The position numbers were made by a program, and so were the translations under genes. A stretch of 53,654 nucleotides of DNA. It comes from Saprospiraceae bacterium (GTDB lineage: Bacteria > Bacteroidota > Bacteroidia > Chitinophagales > Saprospiraceae). The notes beneath the pieces are model-generated. The model searched no databases and had not been told where the DNA came from. It saw only the letters and a program-made list of their open reading frames with translations. Each line of letters begins with the position of its first letter. Within the stretch, counting starts at the first letter, position 1. The stretch lies in assembly GCA_012031785.1 (NCBI GenBank), contig JAAUTG010000004.1, forward strand, positions 1-53,654, written 5' to 3'. Shown piece after piece: positions 39,593-48,273 of the stretch.

Positions 39593-41956
39593 TTAATCCA
39601 TTTTCCTTACGTAAGAATCAATACCGTTGTCGTTCAACGATTCTACCAACTTACGTGCTTCTTGCTCTGAATCAAACTTATCTACACAAACTGCATTGTA
39701 ACTTGGATAGTCAAATTGAATCACCTCCGCATTAGAAAATCCTAGCGTCTTTAGTTCAGAAATTCTATTTTTTGCGTAATCGGTGTTCTTGAAAGTACCT
39801 GCAATCACGTAAAAAGGTTTACTCGAATCGTTACTTGAGAAATTGGTAGTCGTTGCTCCATTTTTTTCCGTAGGTGCTACATCAGTATCTCCTTCCAATT
39901 CAGTAACGTAGTTAGAAAGTTTTTTTTATAGCTTCTGGGTCTTGCTGAGTAGCAGAAAAAGAAGCTCCTAAATTTTTAATCACAACTTCTGTACGGCGGT
40001 TCTCTTGGTGCTGATTATCTGGACACTTCACTCCATTTACACAGCGGTTGCGTGGCTTGGTTTCTCCATAGCCGACTGCCTCTGCACGACCTACGCCTAT
40101 ACCTTGAGAAATAATGTAATCCACTGCCTTTTGCGAACGTTTTTCGGAAAGTTGCTGATTGTAAGATTCTGACCCTCTTGCATCGGTATGTGAAGCAATT
40201 TCTATAGTCATTTCTGGGTACATCTTTAGCATTTTTACCACTAAATCCAAATCAGATAAGGCATCTGAACGTAATTCTGTATCATTGAAGTTGTAGTAAA
40301 TATTGGGTAACTGAATGATGGTTCCAATGGTGATAGGCGCACCGCCTACTCTCTCACCATTAGTCGCTGTTCCGTATCCACCTCCCGCTAAAAAACCACC
40401 TGTTGGCATCGTGATATCTCTATTGAGCATCAATCGTTCATTGCAGGGTTTATTGATAGTAGAAATCTGGACTGTACTAGAACTTACCCCATCCTTCAAA
40501 CCATATACTTCGTATTCTTTGTCACATTTTAAGCAGTAAGTATAGTTACCTTCTCCGTCAGCTAATACTTTAAATTCTTCTTTGGTTTTTACGTCCTTAA
40601 TGACTACTGTAACGCCCGCTGGAATCAAAGCTGCGTTAGTGGTTGTAATTTTACCAGAAAAAGGCACACAATCCACAGCTTTTTCCAAAGGAATTAAAAA
40701 ACCCTTATCGTTGCCGTAAGAAGGAATACTAAATGTGATTTGGTTGGGAAGGTAGCCTTCTTTAGTGACAATAATGGCGTATTTACCATCTGGAAGAGTG
40801 AATACATATTTTCCTTCTTCGTCCGTGAATCCTTTTGCATCTTCATTTTTTGGAATAGGTAACTTAATCGTGACTGAGCCATCTTCACTAACTTTCTCTA
40901 TGATAATTAATGGCCCGTCCCACCGTTGGGAGGAACTAACCCTATATCATTAAGATTGACATAACCTATTTGTGCATTTGCTACTGTTTGATTAGAACTT
41001 GCATCTATAACGGTAGCGATGATCTCATTCTGTCCTGCTTTTGCACCCTCTATTTTGAAACTATAAATGTCGTCAGCTCCTTTGCCACCTGGACGGTCAG
41101 AGGAAAAATAACCATTTTTCTTGTCTAAATCCAAAATAAAACCTAAGTCATCTTTAGCCGAATTGAATGGCTCTCCCAAACTCACAGGGCGTTTCCAAAT
41201 ATCTCTACTTTTGGTGGTATAAAATAAATCCAAACTCCCCATGCCACCATGTCCGTTGGAAGAAAAATATAATGTACCATCTGCATGAATAAATGGAAAT
41301 GCTTCTGCGTTTGGAGTATTTACTTGCGGACCTAGATTGATAGGCGGTCCCCACTCTCCTCCAACTCTACGAACCATATATAAATCGTAGCCGCCATAAC
41401 CACCAGGGCGGTCAGAAGAAAAATATAACTCATCCATATCTGGGGAAATGGTAGGGTGGATGGTATTGTAACCCTCCTCATTAAAAGGGACTTCCTTTAT
41501 GTTTTCCCACTTACCATTCAGATATTGAGCAGAATATATATTTAATTTTTTTAGATAATTTCCAGAAGAATTACTGGTATTTTTTACATCATTTCTGGTG
41601 AAATAAATTGTTTCAGCAGAACTATTAAAGGTTACTCCAATTTCATGTACTGTGGAAAGCAATTCCTTTGCGAGCGGCTCTGGGTCTTCTAGCTTACCAT
41701 CGCCACCACGAGTGGCTTTAAAAATAGACATAATGTTTTGCCCAATGCGCGTGTCCGTGATGGCAAATTTCCCTTGATCGTACTGTGTGGTGATGAATAC
41801 GATACCATTACTGTAAAAAACAGGTGCAAACTCTAGGTTTTCTGTGTTGATTCCACTTTCATTTTGAATTTTTACTTCAACTCCTGTTAAGTTGATTTGC
41901 CCAAAAGCTAGGCTACATGTGATGAAAAACGTGAATACTACCAATGACAGCTTCAT
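39593..41956 (-). CDS. PD40-repeat/OmpA/SPOR envelope protein (two frameshifts)
   Basis: Repaired length 787 residues. Signal peptide MKLSLVVFTFFITCSLAFGQ from ATG 41956. Residues ~30-330 hold WD40-like PD40 repeats (DELYFSSDRPGGYGGYDLY; GTLYFSSNGHGGMGSLDLF). Two carboxypeptidase-type beta domains follow. The OmpA peptidoglycan-binding domain includes YYNFNDTELRSDAL and IASHTDARGSESYNQQLSEK. A C-terminal SPOR domain begins KPFYVIAGTF. Breaks: a missing G near 40914-40916 and an extra A in the A8 run at 39920-39927. It anchors the outer membrane to peptidoglycan; a motility or secretion role is only inferred. Confidence 0.88.
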
Positions 41957-42273
41957 GTTGGAGTAAGATTTGAATAGTTCGACAAATATGTTCATGATTG
42001 GCTATACGAATATTCAAAAGGCTTGTTTCAAAACCAATTGGACTTTAGTCAATTAGTCGTGTTATTAGTTATATTATTTGCCATTATTTATTAGGTGTGT
42101 TGAAATTAATAAAATTCGGCAAAAACAAGCAATCGCCCTAAAGGTGTTCATAAGCAAAACCATTAAACGGTAACCTATTCTTGGACGCAAACAACTGGAA
42201 AGAGTAACTTAGAAGTTGCAAGTAAGAAGTTAAGTGCTTATAACTATCCAGCCGCGTAATGGCGATTTTTTTG

Positions 42274-42376
42274 ATAAAAAAGAGAAAAATTTCAGTAAAC
42301 CGCGTAGTGGTGGTACAAAAAACGCCTTAGGGGAATATTGTGCCGCCACTACTTGGCTTTTTAATCTCTTTATAGA
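42274..42376. ncRNA. Candidate structured RNA or terminator element
   Basis: The inner stem GTAGTGGTGGTAC (42304-42316) pairs with GTGCCGCCACTAC (42340-42352), allowing G-U pairs. The outer stem ATAAA..GAGA pairs with TCTCTTTAT, with A bulges and an internal loop between the two stems. The strand is unclear and no clean promoter was found. The shape is long-hairpin-like; it matches no RNA family I can name. Confidence 0.3.
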
Positions 42377-42442
42377 TTATTTCTCCCTGAAATAAACTAA
42401 AGCGAGCATCACTGAGGAATTTTTATTACAAGAAATCATTAA

Positions 42443-42473
42443 TCACAACTCAATACGTGTAATTGAGTTGTGA
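42443..42473 (-). terminator. Hairpin downstream of the papain-fold gene's neighbour region
   Basis: Arms TCACAACTCAAT (42443-42454) and ATTGAGTTGTGA (42462-42473) are perfect 12-bp complements with a 7-base loop, 69 bases past the stop of the minus-strand papain-fold gene. Likely its terminator. Confidence 0.55.
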
Positions 42474-42541
42474 AAGTAAATTATTCATAACTCAATAATT
42501 AAATCGAAATTGATCACTCCTTTCTTCCATTTCCTATCTAG

Positions 42542-43369
42542 TTAATCGGGAAGCAACACAAAACCATTTATGGCAAATTGTTCAAAATCAGCGTATTTCA
42601 TCCAAATATACCCCTTGTTGCCCCACAAATTACCAAGACTGTTTTGCAGTTCAAAAGCCTCCAATTCTTCATCGTAGCTTACTACAATCAAAGGCGTAAT
42701 TCTATCTTGGCTGTCGCCATTAGATTCCCAAAATTCGACTCCTGAAAGCACATCAAACCCTGCATCCACTTGCATTTCCACCAATACTGGATTACCTCTC
42801 AGCAAAGCTTTGCGCACTTCAAATGTTTTTGTCTCCCCCTAGTTTCGGCAGTGAATACTTTGAGATAATTTCTAATTGAATATTTCTTCGCCCCGTACAC
42901 TTGGGGAGAAATTTCAACCGCATCGTAAGGCACAATACCCGCGTTAGGTACGCCATACTCCACTAAAAACTTAACGGCATCTTCAAGATTTAAGCCTTGC
43001 TTTAGTAAAGCTGAACTCAATGCAATATAGTCTGGGCTTAGATTTTCCTTAAAGTTGCGACCAAAGTTGATGTAAAATTCTAAACAACTGGACACTGCGT
43101 AGGCGGCTGGCGAACCTTTTTGTCCAACGCTTCTAGGTGGCATCATGTAAGGCTTCACGCTTTGACCCGTCAAAGTAGCGCGCGTGTTGGATTCAAACCC
43201 ACCCATGGTTACAGTTAATCCATCAAACTGTTGAGCATCACTGATACCCATTTCACCTTTGAAAGACTTAATTTTTTCTTGGCACAAATGTGGACTGTGC
43301 AAAAGAAAAAGATACACTACACAGCAAGAACAAGCTAATAATAGTAATGGGAAATTGTATTCGATACAT
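42542..43369 (-). CDS. Secreted papain-fold protein lacking catalytic Cys and His (two frameshifts)
   Basis: Repaired length 275 residues. ATG 43369 starts a signal peptide (ITIISLFLLCSVSFSFAQ); an extra A at the run 43272-43277 hides it. A missing G at 42835-42839 breaks the C-terminal half. The fold is that of C1 peptidases: SVGQKGSPAAYAVSSC stands where active enzymes have QGSCxAWA, and NSLGNLWGNKGYIWMKY matches the Asn region. The nucleophile Cys is replaced, and the His region reads RITPLIVVSYDEE with no His. It is probably not a protease; a binding or scaffold role is inferred. Confidence 0.65.
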
Positions 43370-43942
43370 GGCAATTCAATTTTGACTATCAACGGGCTTA
43401 TTGGAAAAGATGTTGTAGAAACGTTAGCAAAAATTTATTCTTACTTATTCATAAGTTATCCACATTCTCTTGAAGCATAATTTTCAACTCCTAATAGAAT
43501 CTTAATATTTAAGTTGCTGATTATCATATTTTTAATGAGTACATAGTTCAATAAAATAGTTTACATTAAATTTACATAAAGAAATTAACACTTTTTCCAC
43601 ATTTTGTTATCTATTTCATTCAATTTGTATTCCACGAGTACCTGTATGGACTATTTTTAAACATTGAGCCTTCAGCTACAAATGAGTATATCGAAATAAA
43701 ATATGTGATTACTTTTTTTAGTCAAATTATTGTAACGTACTTATGATTATAATTTACAATTCATCATTTATCCTTTACCATTCAATTTAAGTTTTCACTT
43801 CCTTTTGCTTACGTCAACAAGCTAACTCGCTAAAATATATTCAAATATAGTTGATTTTCTTATTTTTGCGCTCAAGTCAGCAGCCATACTTATTAACGCT
43901 AGGTTGCTGGACGGCATACTTCATGGTTAAAAAAAAATCAAC
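43370..43942. other. AT-rich divergent region with DnaA-box-like sites
   Basis: 573 bases, strongly AT rich. It has TTATCCACA at 43456-43464 (exact DnaA-box consensus) and TTTTCCACA at 43593-43601 (one mismatch). A plus-strand TATTTTTG box at 43861-43868 may be the -7 element of the methyltransferase gene. No gene is visible. Confidence 0.45.
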
Positions 43943-44719
43943 ATGAATGATTTAGAACGTTACTTCCACGAAAATCAAGACGGGCGAATGCTCAATAAGT
44001 GGATGCATTATTTTGATGTTTACGACCGTCATTTCAGCCGATTTAGGGGGCAACCGATTACGATTATGGAAATTGGGGTAGCCCAAGGTGGAAGTTTAAG
44101 AATGTGGAAGCATTATTTTGGAGACCAAGCCAAAATATATGGTGTGGATTTGAACCCCAATTGTAAGCAATTTGAGGAAGAAAACGTACAAATCATAATT
44201 GGTTCTCAGTCAGATCGCAATTTTTTGAGGCAACTAAAAAAAGAAGTTCCCAAACTCGATATTTTAATTGATGATGGCGGACACACTATGATACAACAGA
44301 TTGTGACGTTTGAAGAACTTTTTGACCATGTAAAAGAAGACGGTGTTTATTTGTGCGAAGATTTACATACTTCTTATGAACTTCGCTTTGGAGGCGGTCA
44401 TAAGCGCCAAGGAACATACATTGAATACACCAAAAACTTTATTGACTATATCAATGCTTGGCATTCTGAACAACAGTCTTTACAGGTGACTGATTTTACT
44501 AAATCCGTAGATTCTGTCCACTACTATAGTGGTATGATTGCCATAGAAAAAAAGACAAAAGAGAGACCGAAAAGTAAAACCAATGGCGTTAAATCTATAC
44601 AATTTGGAGTGGAACGCAATAAGCAGCAAAAACTAAAAAAACGATTACAAAAACGCGCCTTGACCATAACTAATAAAGTGTTAAGAGCGTTTCGTTTAAA
44701 AGGTTTTGTTTGGAGATAG
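43943..44719 (+). CDS. Class I SAM-dependent methyltransferase
   Basis: 258 residues. Motif I is IMEIGVAQGGSLRMW, followed by IYGVDLNPNCKQF (acidic ribose-binding loop) and LDILIDDGGHTMIQQ. This resembles CmcI/macrolide and rhamnosyl O-methyltransferases, including the DDGGH metal-ligand region. The C-terminal ~50 residues are very basic (KKRLQKRALTITNKVLR), which may contact membrane or nucleic acid. The acceptor is unknown. The following gene has its own promoter inside the end of this one. Confidence 0.85.
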   Translation: MNDLERYFHENQDGRMLNKWMHYFDVYDRHFSRFRGQPITIMEIGVAQGGSLRMWKHYFGDQAKIYGVDLNPNCKQFEEENVQIIIGSQSDRNFLRQLKKEVPKLDILIDDGGHTMIQQIVTFEELFDHVKEDGVYLCEDLHTSYELRFGGGHKRQGTYIEYTKNFIDYINAWHSEQQSLQVTDFTKSVDSVHYYSGMIAIEKKTKERPKSKTNGVKSIQFGVERNKQQKLKKRLQKRALTITNKVLRAFRLKGFVWR

Positions 44720-44740
44720 CAGTGATATTCAGTATATTTG
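44709..44740 (+). promoter_or_regulatory. Full-consensus promoter at the end of the methyltransferase gene
   Basis: TTTG (44709-44712), exactly 20 bases, then TATATTTG (44733-44740). The expected transcription start (about 44745-44747) coincides with ATG 44745 of the next gene, which would make its mRNA leaderless. Confidence 0.65.
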
Positions 44741-44744
44741 TGGT

Positions 44745-45173
44745 ATGGCGTTGCGAGATAAATTTCCAGAGGCTGGAACAGAATATTTGGGGGGGAATAG
44801 TGATGGCTGGGAATACCGAACAGTTTTCTCTGGCTCTTCTTTGGCACAGTCCTATGATATGATTCGTAAGTTTCTTGACGAAGAAGGTTATCAGGAAATA
44901 CCTTTGCCAAAAAATGAGCAAGAGTTACTCCTTTTCCGAATTCCGACCCGCAACAAGCAGATTCTTTTGTTTGAAGATAATGGCTATGTCCATAATCCTA
45001 TCAAAATTCTATTCCCTAACGATAGAAGGAATAAAAAGACGCTTATTCTATGCGTTTATAATGAAGAATACCCAAATCACTTGCTAAAATTTCATCATAT
45101 CTTAGAGCGTACTGCTTCAACGACTAAGTTAGCTGTTGTGTCGTCAGTCCAGCAGGAAACCGCTACCACCTAG
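44745..45173 (+). CDS. Unknown protein, 142 residues
   Basis: Not recognised. ATG 44745 (MALRDKFPEAGTEYLGG) is chosen over an upstream TTG at 44706 that lies inside the promoter. Soluble, charged, no signal peptide. Contains EQELLLFRIPTRNKQILLFED and DRRNKKTLILCVYNEEYPNH. It overlaps no other gene from this start. Followed by a large imperfect palindrome at 45207-45319. Confidence 0.5.
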   Translation: MALRDKFPEAGTEYLGGNSDGWEYRTVFSGSSLAQSYDMIRKFLDEEGYQEIPLPKNEQELLLFRIPTRNKQILLFEDNGYVHNPIKILFPNDRRNKKTLILCVYNEEYPNHLLKFHHILERTASTTKLAVVSSVQQETATT

Positions 45174-45204
45174 AAAAATTGGGTAGTATAAAGATAAGTG
45201 GTCA

Positions 45205-45233
45205 CTGATGTTATGCAATTTGCTTTTTGATTA
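45205..45233 (+). repeat. Dispersed intergenic repeat, copy R6 (diverged)
   Basis: Begins CTGATGTTATGCAATTTGC, like R1 and R3 over the first 13 bases, then diverges. It forms the left outer arm of the palindrome ending at 45319. Confidence 0.4.
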
Positions 45234-45319
45234 AATGCAACCGATTTACAGGCTTTCCACGCAAATAAATTAAATACGCAGGAAGCCTTTCAAAAGCAAA
45301 TAGCAAACGATGCAGCATC
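45207..45319. repeat. Large imperfect palindrome between convergent genes
   Basis: The outer arm from GATGTTATGCAATTTGC pairs imperfectly with a right arm ending GATGCAGCATC. The inner segments ACAGGCTTTCC and GGAAGCCTTT also face each other. It spans about 113 bases and separates two converging genes. It may be a terminator or a decayed repeat element. Confidence 0.4.
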
Positions 45320-45409
45320 AATCGGTAATTAACAATAACCGTTTGATGATTAGTTTTTTCTACATCCTATTATCACTAAATCTTTTTACTACCCAAAAAT
45401 CTATCTATT

Positions 45410-46375
45410 TTAAATATCATCGCCAAAAAAAGCAATAATCTTGTCCGCTAATTCCAGTGCGTTTTGTCGTTGTGCTTCCAAAGTAGCCGCGCCCGTGTGG
45501 GGAGTCATAGAAATTTTTGGATGCTGCAATAGTTCCTGCTGTGGAGAAGGTTCTTGATCATATACATCCAAAGCTGCACCAGCTAGTTTTCCGCTATCCA
45601 AAGCCTCAATCAAAGCTGCTTCATCCACTGTGCCGCCGCGAGAAGTATTGATTAAATAAGTCCCTGATTTCATTTTTGCAATTTCTTCGCGCCCAATAAT
45701 GGGGGTACCACCTGCAAATGGAACATGAACAGTGATGAAATCTGCTTTAGTAAGGACTTCTTCTAGGGAAGTAGTTGTGATCTTTACTGACAACCGAACT
45801 TGCTCCGACTTGTACAAGTTAATGTCAATATCCACCTCGCTCAACGCTAAATCTACTGGTAGAATTTCCATTCCTATACCCATCCCAATTCTAGCTACTT
45901 CCTGCCCTACCCTACCGAATCCAATGATACCTAGCACTTTACCTCTTAATTGGACACCGTTAGAGTAATTTAGTTTAAGTTGATCAAATTCTGTTGCGCC
46001 TTTAGTAGGCATTTCTCTATTGGCGAGGTACAAATGGCGCGCCAAGCTAAACATGTGTCCAAATACGAGTTCTGCCACAGAAGCTGCCGAAGAAACTGGT
46101 GTATTCATCACCGTAATATTTTTTTCCTTCGCATAAGCCACATCAATATTATCCAAGTCCACACCACCTCTTGCAATGATTTTTAGATTTGGACAAGCAT
46201 CTATCAGCTCTTTTCTTATTTTGGTAGCACTTCTCACAATAACTACATCGTAGTCTGGAAGAATATGAAGTAAATCTTCTTGTGCAACTTTATCGGTATG
46301 TACCTCATAGCCAGCCTCTTCTAATAAAATACTACCGTCAGGGTGAATGCCATCGTTGGCGAGTATCTTGACCAT
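45410..46375 (-). CDS. D-3-phosphoglycerate dehydrogenase-like 2-hydroxyacid dehydrogenase
   Basis: 321 residues, intact. NAD-binding GIIGFGRVGQEVAR, substrate loop IIARGGVDLDNID, and the catalytic set Arg (NTSRGGTVDE), Glu (DVYDQEP) and His (TPHTGAAT). It resembles short SerA without the C-terminal ACT domain, so feedback by serine is not expected. Other 2-hydroxyacid substrates remain possible. No serC is adjacent. Confidence 0.88.
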   Translation of the reverse strand: MVKILANDGIHPDGSILLEEAGYEVHTDKVAQEDLLHILPDYDVVIVRSATKIRKELIDACPNLKIIARGGVDLDNIDVAYAKEKNITVMNTPVSSAASVAELVFGHMFSLARHLYLANREMPTKGATEFDQLKLNYSNGVQLRGKVLGIIGFGRVGQEVARIGMGIGMEILPVDLALSEVDIDINLYKSEQVRLSVKITTTSLEEVLTKADFITVHVPFAGGTPIIGREEIAKMKSGTYLINTSRGGTVDEAALIEALDSGKLAGAALDVYDQEPSPQQELLQHPKISMTPHTGAATLEAQRQNALELADKIIAFFGDDI

Positions 46376-46642
46376 ACCTATATCCGTTTAGTGAAATTTG
46401 AATGAAGTAAATTAATATATTAGTCAAACAATTAAGTGTAATTTTTGACTGTTTGTAAGACCATTTAACTTTTACCAAAAGCCTAAATATCTGACGCTAC
46501 ACTGTTGGTTTTTTGATTCAACTTTGTTTTGAGTGAAATACTTTGAACGCACGTACTCTACCAATAAGCAAAAACTGAATTAACAAGCAGATAATACAAG
46601 AAAGCGACAAGTTAATTAGATAATTTTGCAAATGTAAAAAAA

Positions 46643-47224
46643 TTAGTTCGTTTTTTTCAACACTTCTATATAAAATACGAGAATCTGGTGAGGTGGAATT
46701 AAAGTATCGCCATTAGTAGCCAATAAACCAGCCTCCTGATAAGCCAAATGAGATGGCGTGATTAGCCTAATTTTACCACCTACTCGCAGCAATTGTAAAC
46801 CTTCGTTCCACCCCTCAATCATATTACCTACATAGAACTGGAGCGGCTTTCTACGTTTGAAAGAACTATCAAAAATAAATCCATCCAAAAATCGTCCTTC
46901 ATAGTGCGCTTCCAAATAATCCGCCCATTGGATGCTATCTCCCGCTCCTTGCTGTAAGATTTGGTAGCATAGACCAGATGCAGTTTCCTGAATATCCCAC
47001 AAAGAATCTATTGCTAGGCTGTAAATCGCGTTTCGGTCTTTTTCAGCAATAGAAGTTGGATGCAAGGTCAAACCAGTCGAAAGTCTTTGCACTAAATCGT
47101 CTTGTTGCGCAGTAGTTAATTGATTTTCAACGAATTTACTGCTTTCTGTTTGTTCTTTACTAACACAAGAAAAAGAAATTGTAGTAAACAATAGAATATG
47201 AAATTTAATTGTTAGGTTCTTCAT
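46643..47224 (-). CDS. FKBP-type peptidyl-prolyl isomerase, lipoprotein
   Basis: 193 residues. The signal ends TTISFSC, with lipobox Cys20. A helical N-terminal region (about 30-85) precedes the FKBP domain: VHYEGR-like EAHYEGRFLDGFIFDSS, FYVGNMIEGWNEGLQLLRVG and a C-terminal LVFYIEVL. Proline-isomerase folding helper in the periplasm or outer membrane. Some aromatic pocket residues are kept (Tyr, Phe, Trp). Confidence 0.87.
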   Translation of the reverse strand: MKNLTIKFHILLFTTISFSCVSKEQTESSKFVENQLTTAQQDDLVQRLSTGLTLHPTSIAEKDRNAIYSLAIDSLWDIQETASGLCYQILQQGAGDSIQWADYLEAHYEGRFLDGFIFDSSFKRRKPLQFYVGNMIEGWNEGLQLLRVGGKIRLITPSHLAYQEAGLLATNGDTLIPPHQILVFYIEVLKKTN

Positions 47225-47416
47225 ATAAATAAAATTTAATTGCTTTTTTAAGCCAACAGACTTCTATTGATTGTCCTTTCGGAGTAGGATACAAGATGTA
47301 CGCTTGTTATTACTTCAGTCAGAAGAATTAAAAGTTATGTAGATAGTAAGTGACTAACCGAAAAATTGAGCAAAATGCTTAACCCACAAATTATTTTCAT
47401 CTTTTGAGCAACTTCT

Positions 47417-47448
47417 TTTGGAATTTGTTGTAAATATATATAAATTTG
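47417..47448 (+). promoter_or_regulatory. Promoter upstream of rimP-nusA
   Basis: TTTG at 47417-47420, exactly 20 bases, then TAAATTTG at 47441-47448, a full match to the Bacteroidota promoter pattern. Start expected near 47454. Confidence 0.7.
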
Positions 47449-47466
47449 CCAAAGTCAAGGCAAACA

Positions 47467-47502
47467 AAAAAAGAGGGAATGAATAATTGTTCCCTCTTTT
47501 TT
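47467..47502 (+). terminator. Intrinsic-type terminator in the rimP-nusA leader
   Basis: Stem AAAAAAGAGGGAA (47467-47479) against TTCCCTCTTTTTT (47490-47502), with a 10-base loop and a T-rich right side. It stands between two divergent genes, so no gene ends here. It follows the promoter by about 20 bases. Confidence 0.7.
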
Positions 47503-47622
47503 ATTGATTAGTAACTGGTATTACACCATTCACTTTTTTATTTACCTTTTGCCTAACTAAGCGATTAGATAATTTTTGAGACAAATATTTGGGCATAACG
47601 CCTCAAAGCAAGTCTTTTACAT

Positions 47623-47652
47623 CCCCACAAATAACCAAGCACGTAACATCAG
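47623..47652 (-). repeat. Dispersed intergenic repeat, copy R5
   Basis: On the minus strand it reads CTGATGTTACGTGCTTGG then TTATTTGTGGGG, sharing the repeat core. It lies about 30 bases before the rimP start codon. Confidence 0.5.
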
Positions 47653-47681
47653 TTATTAGCTTTAAAATTGTCGAACTACTT

Positions 47682-48158
47682 ATGATCGAAGAACGCATCG
47701 TAGAATTATTGGATAAAAAATGGGAAGAACCCGAATGGGAAAGTTGTTTTGTGGTAGAAGTAAAGCATCACCAAAAGACCAATAAATTAGAAGTTTTCAT
47801 TGATAGTGATGCAGGGATGACTTTTGAAAAATGTCAAAAAATAAGTCGTTACCTAGAGAGCGTATTGGATGTAGAACTTTGGCTAGGTGAAAAATACGTA
47901 TTAGAAGTTTCTTCACCTGGCGTGGGTCGTCCACTCAAACTCAAGCGCCAGTATTTCAAAAATATTGGGCGAACCTTAGAAGTGCGCTGGAACGAAGATA
48001 ATACCACAGAAGGCTTACTTAAAGAAGCTAATGAATTAGGCATCAGTATTGAACACGAAATACAGGTGGTGGAAGGTAATAAAAAGCACAAGCAAAATAT
48101 ACTAACCTTCATCCCTTTCGAGGCGATTAAAAGTACAAAGGTGAAGGTGGTGTTTTAA
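47682..48158 (+). CDS. rimP: Ribosome maturation factor RimP
   Basis: 158 residues from ATG 47682; the longer in-frame extension to 47589 covers non-conserved leader. RimP assists 30S assembly. Motifs: FVVEVKHHQKTNKLEVFID, MTFEKCQKISRYLES, and VLEVSSPGVGRPLKLKRQY (the family hallmark), then an SH3-like C-terminal domain ending FIPFEAIKSTKV. Followed by nusA after 115 bases, the usual pairing. Confidence 0.95.
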   Translation: MIEERIVELLDKKWEEPEWESCFVVEVKHHQKTNKLEVFIDSDAGMTFEKCQKISRYLESVLDVELWLGEKYVLEVSSPGVGRPLKLKRQYFKNIGRTLEVRWNEDNTTEGLLKEANELGISIEHEIQVVEGNKKHKQNILTFIPFEAIKSTKVKVVF

Positions 48159-48273
48159 GTTTTTTTCGTCAAAATATATCCAAATACCAACTGAATCAGG
48201 AAAAATGTTTGAGCAAGGCAGATGATGATGTACACACTTTTATTTGATAATCAATTTGAGCAAATAGCATAAA

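Larger units (their letters stand above)
41957..42541. other. Gene-free region with RNA-like folds
   Basis: 585 bases between two minus-strand genes. It contains a long hairpin-forming segment at 42274-42376 and a perfect 12-bp stem at 42443-42473. CCGCGTAATGGCG and CCGCGTAGTGGTGG (near 42252 and 42300) form an imperfect direct repeat. No open reading frame of note. Confidence 0.5.
47225..47681. other. Divergent region FKBP/rimP with promoter-terminator unit
   Basis: 457 bases. It holds a promoter at 47417-47448, an intrinsic-type terminator at 47467-47502, and repeat copy R5 at 47623-47652. A weaker TACCTTTTG site (about 47541-47549) might be a second rimP promoter. No gene is visible. Confidence 0.6.

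Noticed and set aside
40694-40888. Separate 64-residue open frame within the OmpA-type gene
   Set aside because: The conserved reading continues in another frame through this stretch (IIIEKVSEDGS to PLEKAVDCVPF), so this frame is a shadow.
43370-43942. Replication origin
   Set aside because: Only two DnaA-like boxes, and no dnaA, rpmH or other origin-associated genes beside them.
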